Assembly (NCBI GenBank): GCA_903835255.1
Contig: CAILMI010000007.1
Location: 1-61,080 of the forward strand
Direction: 5' to 3'
Source of the DNA: an uncultured Verrucomicrobia subdivision 3 bacterium
GTDB taxonomy: Bacteria; Verrucomicrobiota; Verrucomicrobiia; Limisphaerales; UBA11358
DNA: 61,080 nucleotides
Part shown: positions 34,416 through 45,116 of the stretch, piece by piece
Numbering within the stretch: the first letter of the stretch is position 1
Layout of the letters: every line of letters starts with the position of its first letter
Made by a program: the position numbers and the translations under genes
Notes under the pieces: model-generated
What the model was told of the DNA's origin: nothing
Seen by the model: only the letters and a program-made list of their open reading frames with translations
Databases searched by the model: none

Positions 34416-34434
34416 CGGAGAAATTGAATCTCCG
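34416..34434 (-). terminator. Weak terminator-like hairpin after tuf
   Basis: CGGAGA (34416-34421) / TCTCCG (34429-34434), followed on the minus strand by TCTCCC and then five T. The T-run is 6 nt from the stem, so it may only attenuate transcription from tuf into tRNA-Trp, tRNA-Ser and secE. Confidence 0.45.
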
Positions 34435-34456
34435 CCCCCCAAAGTTAAACATCCAC

Positions 34457-35647
34457 TTACGCGATGATTTCCACGACAATGCCCGAACCAATAGTGCGGC
34501 CACCTTCGCGAATAGCAAACTTCAAGCCCTTGTCCATGGCGACAGACTTCTGCAATTCAATTTCTGCAGAGACGTTGTCGCCCGGCATGACCATTTCGAC
34601 ACCCGCCGGCAACGTCAGCGTGCCAGTCACGTCGGACGTGCGGAAATAAAACTGCGGGCGGTAGTTGGTGAAGAACGGCGTGTGACGGCCACCCTCATCC
34701 TTGGTCAAAACGTAAACTTCCGCCTTGAATTTGGTGTGCGGCTTGATGGATCCCGGCTTGGCCAGAACCATGCCGCGTTCGACATCTTCCTTCTTGGTGC
34801 CGCGCAGCAGCACGCCGACGTTATCGCCCGCGCTTGCCGAATCCAGCAGCTTGCGGAACATTTCGATGTCCGTGGCCGTGGTCTTTGCCGTGTCTTTCAA
34901 GCCGACGATTTCAACTTCCTCCATCTTCTTGAGGATGCCGCGCTCGACGCGCCCGGTCACCACCGTGCCGCGACCTTCGATGTTGAACACGTCTTCGACG
35001 CACATCAAAAACGGCTTGTCAATTTCGCGGGCCGGGAGCGGGATGAAAGCGTCAACCGCGTCCAGCAACTCCTGAATGGCTTTTTCGCCCTCAGGCTTAT
35101 CCGCCATCGCCGCCGCGGAACTGCCGCGCACGACCGGCGTCTTGTCACCGGGAAAACCATACTTGGTGAGCAGGTCGCGAATTTCCATTTCCACGAGGTC
35201 CAACAATTCCGTGTCGTCCACGAGGTCCACCTTGTTCAGGAACACCACGATGGCCGGCACGCCGACTTGGCGGGCGAGCAGGATGTGTTCGCGCGTCTGG
35301 GGCATGGGGCCGTCCGCGGCGCTGACGACGAGAATCGCGCCATCCATCTGCGCGGCGCCAGTGATCATGTTTTTGACATAATCCGCATGGCCAGGGCAGT
35401 CCACGTGAGCATAATGGCGGGTGGTGCTTTCGTATTCGACGTGCGAAACCGCGATCGTCACGGTCTTGTTTTCGTCACGCACCGTGCCGCCTTTGGTGAT
35501 GTCCGCGTAAGAAATCGGAGTCGCGAGACCCTTTTTGCTTTGGGTGTGGACAATTGCCGCGGTCAAGGTGGACTTGCCATGGTCAACGTGACCAATCGTG
35601 CCGACGTTGACATGCGGTTTCGTTCTCTGAAATTGCTCTTTAGCCAT
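34457..35647 (-). CDS. tuf: Elongation factor Tu
   Basis: 396-residue GTPase that delivers aminoacyl-tRNA to the ribosome. G1 [11 protein letters not shown]3 [13 protein letters not shown]4 NKVDLVDD, and domain 2/3 strings ([24 protein letters not shown]). It is flanked by tRNA-Thr upstream and tRNA-Trp downstream, a classical arrangement. Full length with no frame problem. Confidence 0.99.
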   Translation of the reverse strand: MAKEQFQRTKPHVNVGTIGHVDHGKSTLTAAIVHTQSKKGLATPISYADITKGGTVRDENKTVTIAVSHVEYESTTRHYAHVDCPGHADYVKNMITGAAQMDGAILVVSAADGPMPQTREHILLARQVGVPAIVVFLNKVDLVDDTELLDLVEMEIRDLLTKYGFPGDKTPVVRGSSAAAMADKPEGEKAIQELLDAVDAFIPLPAREIDKPFLMCVEDVFNIEGRGTVVTGRVERGILKKMEEVEIVGLKDTAKTTATDIEMFRKLLDSASAGDNVGVLLRGTKKEDVERGMVLAKPGSIKPHTKFKAEVYVLTKDEGGRHTPFFTNYRPQFYFRTSDVTGTLTLPAGVEMVMPGDNVSAEIELQKSVAMDKGLKFAIREGGRTIGSGIVVEIIA

Positions 35648-35693
35648 TGTATTCTCCTGCGTTTTTGTTTCGTTCGTTGCTCGTTTCGTTTAA

Positions 35694-35769
35694 TGGAGCC
35701 CATGATCAGGATTGAACTGATGACCTCGTCCTTACCAAGGACGTGCTCTACCAACTGAGCTACATGGGC
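35694..35769 (-). tRNA. tRNA-Thr (anticodon GGT)
   Basis: 76 nt including encoded CCA. Acceptor GCCCATG/CATGGGC with U discriminator, D-arm AGCTCAGTTGGTAGAGC, anticodon stem-loop CGTCCTTGGTAAGGACG, T-arm with GTTCAATCC. It precedes tuf by about 45 bp. Confidence 0.97.
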
Positions 35770-35899
35770 GCTCCCAAATCATTAGTCAAATCCGAAGCAA
35801 TGTTGAAAACGACAAAAAACCATCCCCCTCACGTCTTTTCACTTGAAAATCCGAGGGGCAATAGGCCATTTGACTTTTTACTAACTTGCTACGGCGAAC

Positions 35900-35928
35900 A
35901 AAATAGGGAACACACCCCACCCTGTCAA
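35900..35928 (-). promoter_or_regulatory. Sigma70 promoter of the tRNA-Thr/tuf operon
   Basis: On the minus strand a perfect -35 TTGACA is separated by exactly 17 bp from a -10 TATTTT. Transcription would begin near 35893, about 125 nt before tRNA-Thr. This is the clearest promoter in the window and fits a highly expressed operon. Confidence 0.75.
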
Positions 35929-35964
35929 CACGGATTTTAATTATTTTCAGGAGTCAGGAGTCCT

Positions 35965-36115
35965 ATAGCAGTTCAACTTAACTTTGGAACATCAGCAGGT
36001 AGGGCGGGCAGTCCCCTGCCCGCCCCGATTGCCAACCCACGCGTCCTAGTTTACCACGCCGGCGCGCACGGAGTGACGCGCCCTACCTGTTCCAAAGTTG
36101 ACATGAACTGCTATA
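35965..36115. mobile_element. MITE-like repeat, copy A (intact inverted ends)
   Basis: 151 bp framed by TATAGCAGTTCA and TGAACTGCTATA. The two 28-bp ends agree at about 24 positions (inner part ACTTTGGAACA). A strong internal hairpin GGGCGGGCAG-TCCC-CTGCCCGCCC lies in the left half. No gene inside. The same sequence recurs, with diverged right ends, at 45117 and 45499. Confidence 0.75.
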
Positions 36116-36209
36116 AATGGTGTGTCGTCAAAAGGAATTAGGAAGTGAATACGCGACCTATTTGATTCCGCGCTTTCCATGGGCCGCCGGAACATGGTTT
36201 CATCTGGGC

Positions 36210-37838
36210 ATGATCCCCTGCGTCATCCATGAGGACGAGCATCTGCTGGTGGTTTCCAAACCCGCTGGATGGAACACGCATGCCCCCGGCCCGTTTGCGG
36301 GCGAGGGGATTTACGACTGGCTCAAACACCGCGACTCGCGCTGGTCCTCCCTTTCTATTCTGCACCGGCTCGACAAGGAAACCAGCGGCGTGCTGGTCTT
36401 TGGCAAAACGCCCGCCGCTAATCGCTCGCTCACACAGCAATTCACCGACCGCCGCATCCGCAAAAAATACTTTCTGCTCACCGACCGCACCCCACCGCCT
36501 CTGCCGTTCGCAGTGAAGACTCCCCTGGTTCGCATCGGGGAACGATACGCAGGCGGGGCCGGCGGGGAATCGGCGGAAACGCTTTTCACTCCGATTCCAG
36601 ACGGCTCTCCAGATGGCCCTCCAGACCGCTCGATCGCCGCCAGCTGCCCTGGATCCCAGGGGCTGATAGTAGAGCCGCTGACCGGCCGCACGCATCAGAT
36701 CCGCGTCCACGCGGCGGAAAGCGGCTTTCCCATCCTGGGCGACACGCTTTATGGCGGCACCGCGGCCGCGCGCGTTTTCCTGCACGCTGCCGAGATTTCT
36801 TTCACCCATCCGGGCACCGGCGCCGCCGTCACCTTTTCCGCCCCGGCCGGATTTGAGGCCGACCCGCGCCAGGCCCTGCGCACCGCCCTCATCGATCCGG
36901 ACGCCACGAACGCCTTCCGCCTGATTCACGGCGCTAGCGACGGCTGGCCTGGCTGGTTCGTCGAAAAGCTCGGCGACTTTCTCCTCTCTCAATCTGACGC
37001 GCCTCTGAATGCCCGACAATCCGTGGAACTGTGCCGTCTCGCGAAGGGTTTCGCCTCGTACGGCGCCTATCATAAAATTCTATCGCGTCAGGTCCGCCGC
37101 TCCACGCCCACCCTTGTCTCGCCGACGCGGGTGTTCGGCACCGAGGCCCCGGACCGGTTTGAAATCCTTGAAAACGGCCTCCGCTTCGAGCTGAGTTTTC
37201 AGGAGGGCTACTCCGTCGGCCTGTTCCTCGACCAGCGCGACAACCGCCGCCGCCTGCTCACCGGCCAGATCGCTGCGGAATTCCCCCTCGCAGCCCCCGG
37301 GACACTGGAGGCAAGGCCTGAAATCCTCAACACTTTCGCCTACACCTGCGGGTTCTCCGTTTGCGCCGCCGCCGCAGGGGCTCGGACGACCAGCCTGGAC
37401 CTCTCTAAAAAATATCTCGAGTGGGGCCAGCGCAACTTCGCCCGGAACGGCCTGGATCCGGCGGCGCACGATTTCATCTACGGCGATACCTTCGACTGGC
37501 TGCGGCGGCTGGCGAAAAAAGGGCGCGCGTTTGACGCCATCGTCCTCGACCCTCCGACGTTCTCGCAATCGAAGGAGCACGGGGCGTTCCGCGCCGAAAA
37601 GGATTACGGCCGGCTCGTGACCGCCGCCCTGCCCGTCCTCAAGCCCGGGGGCGTGCTGCTGGCATCCACCAATGCGGCGGACTGGCCGCCAGAGGATTTT
37701 CTCGCGGCCGTCGAAGGGGCAATCCATGGTGCGCAACGGAAAATCCGGCAACGGCATTACGTCCCGCAGCCACCGGATTTTCCCATCCACCGGGACGCCC
37801 CGGCGTATTTAAAGACCGTGTGGTTAAAAACCGACTGA
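36210..37838 (+). CDS. Fused RluA-type pseudouridine synthase and RlmI-type SAM methyltransferase
   Basis: 542 residues from the ATG at 36210; an upstream in-frame ATG at 36117 abuts the MITE end and adds no family sequence. The N-terminal half is a RluA-family pseudouridine synthase with catalytic Asp in SILHRLDKETSGVLVFGK and the GRTHQIRVHAAESGFPILGD motif. The C-terminal half (from about residue 230) is a class I methyltransferase of the RlmI/RlmK type: GLFLDQRDNRR, NTFAYTCGFSVCAAAAGA for SAM binding, then FDAIVLDPPTFSQSKEHG. One chain thus probably carries out two RNA modifications; target sites are unknown. Confidence 0.88.
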   Translation: MIPCVIHEDEHLLVVSKPAGWNTHAPGPFAGEGIYDWLKHRDSRWSSLSILHRLDKETSGVLVFGKTPAANRSLTQQFTDRRIRKKYFLLTDRTPPPLPFAVKTPLVRIGERYAGGAGGESAETLFTPIPDGSPDGPPDRSIAASCPGSQGLIVEPLTGRTHQIRVHAAESGFPILGDTLYGGTAAARVFLHAAEISFTHPGTGAAVTFSAPAGFEADPRQALRTALIDPDATNAFRLIHGASDGWPGWFVEKLGDFLLSQSDAPLNARQSVELCRLAKGFASYGAYHKILSRQVRRSTPTLVSPTRVFGTEAPDRFEILENGLRFELSFQEGYSVGLFLDQRDNRRRLLTGQIAAEFPLAAPGTLEARPEILNTFAYTCGFSVCAAAAGARTTSLDLSKKYLEWGQRNFARNGLDPAAHDFIYGDTFDWLRRLAKKGRAFDAIVLDPPTFSQSKEHGAFRAEKDYGRLVTAALPVLKPGGVLLASTNAADWPPEDFLAAVEGAIHGAQRKIRQRHYVPQPPDFPIHRDAPAYLKTVWLKTD

Positions 37839-38004
37839 GTCCGACGCCGGCGCGCTAATCCGGTAAAATAGCTGTGCCCGTCTAAGAATTATGCCGTTTG
37901 TCAAAATGGCATTGCTGACCCGGGGCGACTTGTATGGAGGCAATCCGAACCCACTGAGAGGGGGAGCGAAAGCCAGACTCAAAAACGCCCAAATCCGGCG
38001 TCAT

Positions 38005-41000
38005 TCAAATCGCGAGCAGCAGTCGCTGGATCTCCTTGATCCGGGCCTTGGAATCTTTCTTGGTCAGCCGCGGGAATTTGCCACCCAGCATGATGAAATC
38101 CCCGCGCCGCGTGATTTTCAATTTGTCGTCCTCCACCTCGATGGCGGTCACGCCCTTTTCAGCAGCGAGCATCCTCAATCCGCCCAGCGCCAGCAGCTGC
38201 TCCACCGGCGGCGGCAGCGGGCCGAAGCGGTCGCGCAGCTCCCCCCGCAGGGCTTCCAGCCCGGGCTTGTCCGAGCACTGCGCCAGCTTACGGTAAATCT
38301 CAATGCGATGAGGCGGCTCTGCGACGTAATCTTCCGGCACGGCAACGGCTTCGCCCAAAAAATCCAGCGTCAGCCGGACTTCCGCGCGCGGTTTGACTTT
38401 CTCCCCTTTCAAGGCGCCGACGCTTTGCTTGAGCAGCTGGCAGTAGAGGTCAAACCCCACGGCGGTGATGTGGCCGCTCTGTTCGGCGCCAAGCAGGTTG
38501 CCGGCCCCGCGGATTTCAAGGTCGCGCATGGCGATCTTGAACCCGCTGCCGAGCGAGGCGTACTGCTTCATCGCGCTGATGCGCTTGCGCACGTCGGTGA
38601 GCAAACGCGCATGGCGCGGCAGCAGCAGATACGCATAGGCCTGATGCTTGTAGCGGCCGACCCGGCCGCGCAACTGGTACAGTTCGCTCAGGCCGAAACG
38701 GTCCGCCCGGTCGATGATGATGGTGTTCGCGTTCGGGATATCGAGGCCGCTCTCGATGATGGTGGTGGAGAGCAGCACGTCCGCTTCGCCCGCCACAAAC
38801 CGGGTCATGACCTCCTCCAGATCGTCCGCCGGCATCTGGCCGTGGCCGACGAGGATGCGCGCCGAGGGCACCAGCGATTGCAATTTCTCCCGCATGGACT
38901 CAATCGTCGTCACCCGGTTGTGCAGGAAAAACACCTGGCCGCCGCGGGCGAGCTCCCGCTGAATGGCGTCGCGGATAGTGCGTTCGTCGTAGGGGGTGGC
39001 CACCGTCTCCACCGGCAGCCGGTCGTGCGGCGGCGTCTGGATAGTGCTCATGTCGCGCGCGCCGGTGAGCGCCAGGTACAGCGTGCGGGGAATTGGCGTG
39101 GCACTCAGCGTCAGCACGTCCACCATGGTCCGCAGCCGCTTAAACTTCTCCTTGTGCATCACCCCAAAACGCTGCTCCTCATCGATGACGACCAAGCCAA
39201 GGTCCTTGAACGCGACGTCGTCCTGCACCAAGCGGTGGGTGCCGATGACAATGTCCACGGTGCCGGCCGCCAGGCTTTTCACCACCTGCTCCTGTTCGCG
39301 GCGGGTGCGAAAGCGGGAGAGCAGTTCCACGCGGACGGGGTAGTCCGCCATGCGCTCGCGGAATTGGTTGAAATGCTGCTGAGCGAGAACGGTTGTCGGC
39401 ACCAGCAGGGCCACTTGCTTCCCATCCATGACGGCCTTGAAGGCGGCGCGGATGGCCACTTCTGTTTTACCGAACCCGACATCGCCGCAGATGAGGCGGT
39501 CCATCGGCTTGGGCCGCTCCTGATCCGCCTTGGTGTCGGCGATGGCCGTGATCTGGTCCCGGGTTTCCTCATGGAGAAACGCCCTCTCAAATTCCCCCTG
39601 CCATTGGGTGTCCGGCTTGCAGGCATGGCCCGGCTGCGTTTCGCGCACTGCCTGAAGGCGGAGCATTTCCGCAGCGATGTCCTGCACTGCCTGCTCCGTC
39701 TGTTCCTTGGCCTTGTGCCAGCGGGTTCCGCCCAGGGTGTTGAGCGGCGGATGAGCCTTGCCGGCCCCGACATATTTACTGACCAGATGTGCCTCGCTGA
39801 TCGGGACGTAGAGCTTGGGCGGTTCCGTGGCCTCGCCGGACGGGGCGTATTCGATCACCAGGCATTCAGCGCCAGGGACCGGCGCGGCGCGGACGAGGGA
39901 GAGTTCGGTTCCGCGGGCGCCGCTGCCGGACGGCATGCTCTTCAGCCCCAGAAACCGCCCGATGCCGTGCTGCAGATGCACGACCAACTCCCCCTCCTCC
40001 AAATCAGCAAAATCAATCTCCAACGCCGAACGCACCGCCAGCGCGTGCGGCGACCGGGACCGCCGCGGGCGCTGCGCCTTATAACGCCCGAAAATCTCGG
40101 CATCGGTGACGATGACGAGCCTGGCCTCAGCGCAGAGAAAGCCTCGGGCAATGGCACCCAGATGCAGGATGGGGTCCTTGCGCGGCGAGGCTGCCTCAAC
40201 CGGACCGGATTCCCTCCAGATCTCCTCGAACCGCTGGCGTTCGCCCTCGTTGTTGCAAAAGACGTGGACGGCATAATCCTGACGCAGCCACCGGTGCAGT
40301 TGCGCGAAAAATTCCCGGCGCTGCGCCTCAGCGATCAAGGGTTCGGGCGGGCGCGGGCCCAGCGGACGGAATTCATCGAGCGAACGAAAGAGGGGACCCG
40401 CATCCCCATCGAAATCCTCGACCCCGCCCGCGGCGGGCTGCATCCCCGCCTCAATCAGTCCGACCGAGGCAAAACCGCGCCGATCCAACTCCGCCAAGAA
40501 ATCCGGCCACGCCATCAAGAACGGATCGTCCCGGGGCATCGGCGCCGCATATTCCGCGGCACGCAGGGCCAGCATCTCCGGATCGCATAGCAGGAACAGG
40601 GTCTCGCGGGGCAGATGATCGAGCAGCGTGGCGGCCGCTTCCGACGCCCCAGTCTGGGATTGGAGCCCCCGCCACTCGCTGGCCGGCGGCAGGATGAGGC
40701 GGGGAATTTCCCCGCGCGAGATTTGTGTGACCGGGTCAAATTCGCGCAGGGATTCCAGCTCGTCGCCAAAAAAATCCAGCCGCACCGGCCACGGGCTGGT
40801 GGGCGGAAAGACATCCACGATGCCGCCGCGCAGGGCGATCTCGCCTTTCTGTGTGACTTGCGCCTCAGGTTCGTAGCCCTGCGACTCCAGCCAGTCGATC
40901 AGGTCGAGCGGCGCCGTCCGGTCGCCGCGCTGTAAAATACGGGTGCGCGCTTTCAATTCCCCCGGCGGAAAAGTTTTCTGCAGCAGCGCCGCGACGCTCG

Positions 41001-41415
41001 CCACAACCACGGACGGGGTTTGGGAGAGTGCGTTAAGGGCGAGCAGACGGTCGCCGACGACCTCGGCAGAGGGCGGCTTGACTTCGTGCGCAGAAACTTC
41101 CCAAGCCGGATAGAACAGGGGCTGCGGGCCGCTGAGCGACCCCGATTCTCCGGCGGGCACCTCACGGAGCCAGCTCTCTAGGTCCTGCTGAAAACCTTCC
41201 TGGGTCTTGAGGCTGTCGGCGACGATGACCAGTGTGCGTTGCGGAAAAAGTTGCCCGAGGAGGGCGGCGAGCAACGGCCGGGCCGACGTGCAGATTTCCA
41301 GGCCTGACAGCGCTCCGCCCTTCTCCAGCCGCCGGGCAAGGGATTGCAGGGCGGGAATTCGCGCGAGGTCAGCGCACCAGTGGCCGGCTGCTGACGGAGT
41401 TTTATTGGGACGCAA
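38005..41415 (-). CDS. mfd: Transcription-repair coupling factor Mfd
   Basis: 1136-residue ATP-dependent translocase that removes stalled RNA polymerase and recruits UvrA. N-terminal UvrB-like domains ([19 protein letters not shown]) are followed by the CarD-like RNA-polymerase interaction domain ([19 protein letters not shown]). The RecG-like motor has Walker [16 protein letters not shown]-box [20 protein letters not shown] and [18 protein letters not shown]. The C-terminal TRCF domain is also present. Standalone gene, divergent from the antiporter gene with 116 bp between. Confidence 0.97.
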   Translation of the reverse strand: MRPNKTPSAAGHWCADLARIPALQSLARRLEKGGALSGLEICTSARPLLAALLGQLFPQRTLVIVADSLKTQEGFQQDLESWLREVPAGESGSLSGPQPLFYPAWEVSAHEVKPPSAEVVGDRLLALNALSQTPSVVVASVAALLQKTFPPGELKARTRILQRGDRTAPLDLIDWLESQGYEPEAQVTQKGEIALRGGIVDVFPPTSPWPVRLDFFGDELESLREFDPVTQISRGEIPRLILPPASEWRGLQSQTGASEAAATLLDHLPRETLFLLCDPEMLALRAAEYAAPMPRDDPFLMAWPDFLAELDRRGFASVGLIEAGMQPAAGGVEDFDGDAGPLFRSLDEFRPLGPRPPEPLIAEAQRREFFAQLHRWLRQDYAVHVFCNNEGERQRFEEIWRESGPVEAASPRKDPILHLGAIARGFLCAEARLVIVTDAEIFGRYKAQRPRRSRSPHALAVRSALEIDFADLEEGELVVHLQHGIGRFLGLKSMPSGSGARGTELSLVRAAPVPGAECLVIEYAPSGEATEPPKLYVPISEAHLVSKYVGAGKAHPPLNTLGGTRWHKAKEQTEQAVQDIAAEMLRLQAVRETQPGHACKPDTQWQGEFERAFLHEETRDQITAIADTKADQERPKPMDRLICGDVGFGKTEVAIRAAFKAVMDGKQVALLVPTTVLAQQHFNQFRERMADYPVRVELLSRFRTRREQEQVVKSLAAGTVDIVIGTHRLVQDDVAFKDLGLVVIDEEQRFGVMHKEKFKRLRTMVDVLTLSATPIPRTLYLALTGARDMSTIQTPPHDRLPVETVATPYDERTIRDAIQRELARGGQVFFLHNRVTTIESMREKLQSLVPSARILVGHGQMPADDLEEVMTRFVAGEADVLLSTTIIESGLDIPNANTIIIDRADRFGLSELYQLRGRVGRYKHQAYAYLLLPRHARLLTDVRKRISAMKQYASLGSGFKIAMRDLEIRGAGNLLGAEQSGHITAVGFDLYCQLLKQSVGALKGEKVKPRAEVRLTLDFLGEAVAVPEDYVAEPPHRIEIYRKLAQCSDKPGLEALRGELRDRFGPLPPPVEQLLALGGLRMLAAEKGVTAIEVEDDKLKITRRGDFIMLGGKFPRLTKKDSKARIKEIQRLLLAI

Positions 41416-41531
41416 GCGCGTTGAAATTCGCAGCGGAAGACCGTTTCGTCAAGCCGGGCCGCACATCAGGCGAGTCCGGATTTTCTGCGTTTCTATTTGA
41501 CCCGGTTCGCGGCGGCGGCGCACCCTTGGAA

Positions 41532-42785
41532 ATGGTGTCGCCCAACCCATGGATGATTCTGCCGTTCGCGCTGCTGCTGGGGGCCATCGCCGCCGGGCCG
41601 GTGCTTGCCCCCCGCGGATGGTTGCAGCACTACGCCAAGATCGCGCTGGGCCTTGGCGCCGTGACCCCCTGCTATTATCTGTTGGTTTTGCACGACGCGC
41701 ACAGCCTGGTGCGCACGGCCCACGAATACCTCAGTTTTGTCGCCCTGGTGGGCTCGCTCTACGTGGTTTCCGGCGGCATCCACATCGGCGTCAAGGGCGA
41801 GGCCACGCCGTTCAAGAACGTGGTTTTCCTTTTCTCCGGCGCGGTCATCGCCAACCTGCTGGGCACCACCGGCGCGGCCATGCTGCTCATCCGACCGTGG
41901 ATCCGGATGAACCAATACCGGGTGACGGCACACCACATCGTTTTTTTTATCTTTATTGTGGCCAATGTCGGCGGCGGCCTCACGCCCATAGGCGATCCGC
42001 CGTTGTTTCTGGGATACCTGCAGGGGGTGCCCTTCTGGTGGGTGGCAGAGCACGGCTGGCCCGTCTGGGCAACCGGCCTCGGACTTCTGCTGGCCCTGTT
42101 TTATGGCGTGGATCGGCGCAATTTCCTCCGCGCGCCGCGCTCCGTTCGTGACAAGGAAACTGGGGCTAAGACCTGGCAGTTCGAGGGCCTGCCCAACCTG
42201 TTTTTTCTGGCCGTGATCCTGGGCGCGGTGTTTGTGGACACGGTCTTAGTGCGGGAGACGCTGATGGTCGCCGCGGCGGCGGGGTCCTATTTTACCACCA
42301 AAAAATCCGTCCACGCGGCGAACCATTTCAATTTCCATCCGATCCTGGAAGTGGCGATTTTGTTTGCCGGAATTTTTGCGACCATGATGCCCGCACTCGA
42401 CTGGCTGAACCAGAACGCCCCGCGGCTGCTGGGCGCCCAACCCTCTCCCGGCGTTTTCTTCTGGGGCACGGGGGCGCTGTCCAGCGCCCTCGACAATGCG
42501 CCGACCTATCTCGGATTCCTCAGCGCGCTGGCCGGGGTGGCGGGCACTAGCGACATCCCGGCGCTCCTGGGCCAACACCCCGGGCAAATTCTGGCCATCA
42601 GCATGGGCGCGGTTTTTTTTGGCGCATTCACCTACATCGGCAACGGTCCAAATTTCATGATCAAGGCCATCGCCGAGCAGCAAAAGGTGGCCACACCGTC
42701 CTTCTCCGGCTTCATCCTCAGGTTCGCCCTGCCCTATCTGCTTCCGGTGCTGGTCTTGGTCTGGCTGATCTTCTTCCGCAGCTGA
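41532..42785 (+). CDS. NhaD/citrate-transporter-like ion antiporter
   Basis: 417 residues from the ATG at 41532 with TTGGA before it; a longer frame overlaps the mfd start and lacks family sequence. About 11 hydrophobic helices and ion-transporter superfamily motifs: NLLGTTGAAMLLIRPWIRMN, VANVGGGLTPIGDPPLFLGY and, near the C-terminus, GALSSALDNAPTYLGFL and FTYIGNGPNFMIKA. These paired GDPP/NAPT sites are typical of NhaD-type Na+/H+ antiporters and related di-/tricarboxylate carriers. Which ion is moved is not certain. Confidence 0.85.
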   Translation: MVSPNPWMILPFALLLGAIAAGPVLAPRGWLQHYAKIALGLGAVTPCYYLLVLHDAHSLVRTAHEYLSFVALVGSLYVVSGGIHIGVKGEATPFKNVVFLFSGAVIANLLGTTGAAMLLIRPWIRMNQYRVTAHHIVFFIFIVANVGGGLTPIGDPPLFLGYLQGVPFWWVAEHGWPVWATGLGLLLALFYGVDRRNFLRAPRSVRDKETGAKTWQFEGLPNLFFLAVILGAVFVDTVLVRETLMVAAAAGSYFTTKKSVHAANHFNFHPILEVAILFAGIFATMMPALDWLNQNAPRLLGAQPSPGVFFWGTGALSSALDNAPTYLGFLSALAGVAGTSDIPALLGQHPGQILAISMGAVFFGAFTYIGNGPNFMIKAIAEQQKVATPSFSGFILRFALPYLLPVLVLVWLIFFRS

Positions 42786-42944
42786 AGCGTTTTGAAATCA
42801 CCTCCAACGAACCGGGGCGGTCATCCCTCCCGGCGCCAGGAAGGAAAGTCGCCGCTCTCTCCCCACACTCTAAATGCGAAATATTATCTTTGCAGGAAGC
42901 GCTACTTTTCGAGAGATTAAGGGGAGCCGATTTATTAAAACCAA

Positions 42945-44282
42945 GTGCGCAGTCTTTACAACATCCTGTTCATCCTGTTTTTCATCCTGTCCGCGCCCTA
43001 TTATTTTACGAGGATGCGGCGGCGCGGCAACTGGCGCGGGGGATTCGCCGAGCGCTTCGCGAAATATGATGCGAGCCTCAAACAGGCGCTGACCAACCGC
43101 CACGTTCTCTGGCTGCACGCGGTCAGCGTCGGGGAGGTGAACCTTTGCACGCAGATCATCCGCGCCTTGGAACCGCGCGTGCCGAACCTCAAATTTCTTG
43201 TATCCACCACCACCACCACCGGCATGGGCGAACTGCGGCGCCGCCTGCCCAACTATGTCAGCAAGATTTATTACCCGGTCGACCACCGTAAATTCGTCCA
43301 CCGCGCGCTGGGCACCATCAGCCCTAGGGCCATCGTGCTGGTCGAGGCGGAGATCTGGCCGAACTTCCTCTGGCGCGCCCAACGGCTGAACATCCCCGTC
43401 CTGCTGGCCAACGCGCGATTGTCCGACCGCTCCTACCCGCGCTATCGGAAATTGGGGTTCTTGTTCCGCCCGCTGTTCGGGTCCCTAGCCGGGGTCGGCG
43501 CCCAAAACGAGGCGGATGCCGCGCGGTTGCGGGCCGTCGGCTGCCGGCCCGAGGCCGTCCGCGTGGTCGGCAACCTCAAATTTGACACGGCCCGGCCCGA
43601 AGAGAAACGCTCTCTGGATGTTGCCGGTCTGCTGCGCCAACTGGGCGTGCCGCCGGAGGCGCCGGTCCTCGTCGCCGGCAGCACCCATGACGGGGAGGAG
43701 CTGCTCTTGGCGGAAATGGCCCGCCGCTTGCGCGCGCAGTTTCCGAATCTGGTGCTGATCTTGGTGCCGAGGCATTTTGAGCGCTGCCCGGAAATCGCCA
43801 AAAAACTCAAGGCGCATGGCCTCCCATTTTTCGGGCGCAGCGAAATTACCGCCACCACCCAGCTTCGCCCGGGAGAACTCGAATGCCTGCTGGTGAACAC
43901 CACGGGCGAACTGCGGTTCTTCTATGAACAGGCCACCGTGGTGTTCGTCGGTAAAAGCCTGACGGCCTCCGGAGGGCAAAATCCGATCGAGCCGGCTGCG
44001 CTGGGCAAAGCGACGGTGCTGGGGCCTCACATGGAAAATTTTCGAGACGTGACTCGGGCCCTTCTCGCGCACGACGCCGCCCTCCAGGTGGACGATGCGG
44101 AAGGATTGGAGATGGCGGTTGCCGGATTGCTTTCGGACAAACCGCGCCGCGCGGAGCTGGGCCGCAATGCGCTCCAGGTGGTGGCGGAGAACAGGGGGGC
44201 GCTGGACCGGACCACCGACATGATTCTAGAGCATCTCCGAGCGCGGGGGGTTTATGAGACGCCGGAAAACGGCCCCTCCTAA
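42945..44282 (+). CDS. waaA: 3-deoxy-D-manno-octulosonic acid (Kdo) transferase
   Basis: 445 residues with a GTG start at 42945. Attaches Kdo to lipid A precursor on the inner face of the inner membrane. It has an N-terminal membrane anchor (LYNILFILFFILSAPYYF), then a GT30 domain (WLHAVSVGEVNLCTQIIRAL, VLVEAEIWPNFLWRAQ). The second Rossmann domain carries PVLVAGSTHDGEELLLAEMA and KSLTASGGQNPIEPAALGKA. Fits with lptD for an LPS-bearing outer membrane. No other lipid A genes adjoin. Confidence 0.95.
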   Translation: MRSLYNILFILFFILSAPYYFTRMRRRGNWRGGFAERFAKYDASLKQALTNRHVLWLHAVSVGEVNLCTQIIRALEPRVPNLKFLVSTTTTTGMGELRRRLPNYVSKIYYPVDHRKFVHRALGTISPRAIVLVEAEIWPNFLWRAQRLNIPVLLANARLSDRSYPRYRKLGFLFRPLFGSLAGVGAQNEADAARLRAVGCRPEAVRVVGNLKFDTARPEEKRSLDVAGLLRQLGVPPEAPVLVAGSTHDGEELLLAEMARRLRAQFPNLVLILVPRHFERCPEIAKKLKAHGLPFFGRSEITATTQLRPGELECLLVNTTGELRFFYEQATVVFVGKSLTASGGQNPIEPAALGKATVLGPHMENFRDVTRALLAHDAALQVDDAEGLEMAVAGLLSDKPRRAELGRNALQVVAENRGALDRTTDMILEHLRARGVYETPENGPS

Positions 44283-44429
44283 AGCGGTTCATCCCCGGCA
44301 GCGGGCGCTGGAAAAATTCCCCGCTTGACGGAGCGCGAGCGGATTCGCCCGATTGAATCCAAGGCCCTGCGCAAGATGTGCCACCCCACACGCCTGCGCC
44401 ATCGGCAAGGATTTCTGGAAATCGAAGGG

Positions 44430-44462
44430 CTCGCACCGGAGCCGAAGGAAAGATGGCGAGCC
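44430..44462. repeat. Hairpin between waaA and pilin 1
   Basis: GGGCTCGC / GCGAGCCC perfect 8-bp arms with a loop of about 17 nt, in the convergent intergenic region; no T-run. Confidence 0.4.
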
Positions 44463-44500
44463 CGTTAACGGCACACACTCAGCGCCGCAAATGAAAAACC

Positions 44501-44525
44501 GAGGGCTTGCACCCCGGGCTTTTTG
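44501..44525 (-). terminator. Degenerate terminator of pilin 1
   Basis: GAGGG-CTTGCA-CCCCGGGCTTTTT is the same sequence as the terminator at 46438-46469, but the far arm has changed (AAAAACCGAGGG in place of AAAAAGCCCAGGG), which weakens the stem. Confidence 0.5.
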
Positions 44526-44541
44526 GAAGAGAACCCCTGGA

Positions 44542-44916
44542 TTACTGGAGCGCGTGGGCCGGCGTCACAGTCGAAGCGAGGGAGCAGGTCGGAGTCGCAC
44601 CCACCGTGGCATCCGCATACGTGCCGCCTGCCGGGCAGCCCGGGATGGAACTCGCAGCATTCAACTTAATATAGGGTGCCAGATCGTCGGGGTAGGTGAT
44701 GGCCGCTCCTGTGGTTTTACGCTGTTCGAGGGCCCACTGGTTGGCCGCCGCATCAATCTGGCGGAGGTTGTTGATGCAGGCATTGGCCTGGGCGGTGGCA
44801 CGGGCCTTCACAAAGTTTGGAATCGCAATCGCAGCCAGCAGGCCGATGATGGCGACGACGATCATGATTTCCACCAGCGTAAAGCCGGCCTGACGGATGT
44901 TTTTCGGGGTCTTCAT
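44542..44916 (-). CDS. Prepilin-type protein 1 (type IV pilin-like)
   Basis: 124 residues from the ATG at 44916. Prepilin cleavage site RQAG^FTLVEIMIVVAIIGLL with Glu5. The helical spine runs into NFVKARATAQANACINNLRQ. A short globular part has IPGCPAGGTY and TPTCSLAST, two cysteines that may form a disulfide. By eye it differs from the pilin at 46487-46861 at only 8 of 124 residues. Major-pilin-like or pseudopilin; no pilus motor genes are in the window. Confidence 0.9.
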   Translation of the reverse strand: MKTPKNIRQAGFTLVEIMIVVAIIGLLAAIAIPNFVKARATAQANACINNLRQIDAAANQWALEQRKTTGAAITYPDDLAPYIKLNAASSIPGCPAGGTYADATVGATPTCSLASTVTPAHALQ

Positions 44917-45116
44917 TTTTTTCCTTGTTGTTGCGGCATAAACCCCGCCCTGGGAGGCTTCAAAACCACGGCATTTTTTCAGGGCTATCATTCACCAATA
45001 CAATCGAAATAATAGCATGAGAGATGCCATAAGTAAAAAGACACCTAAGACGTCTCCTTCGTAAAAAACCGCCAGGGAACAACACGTCCTTGCGTTTACG
45101 TCCACACCGACACTCT

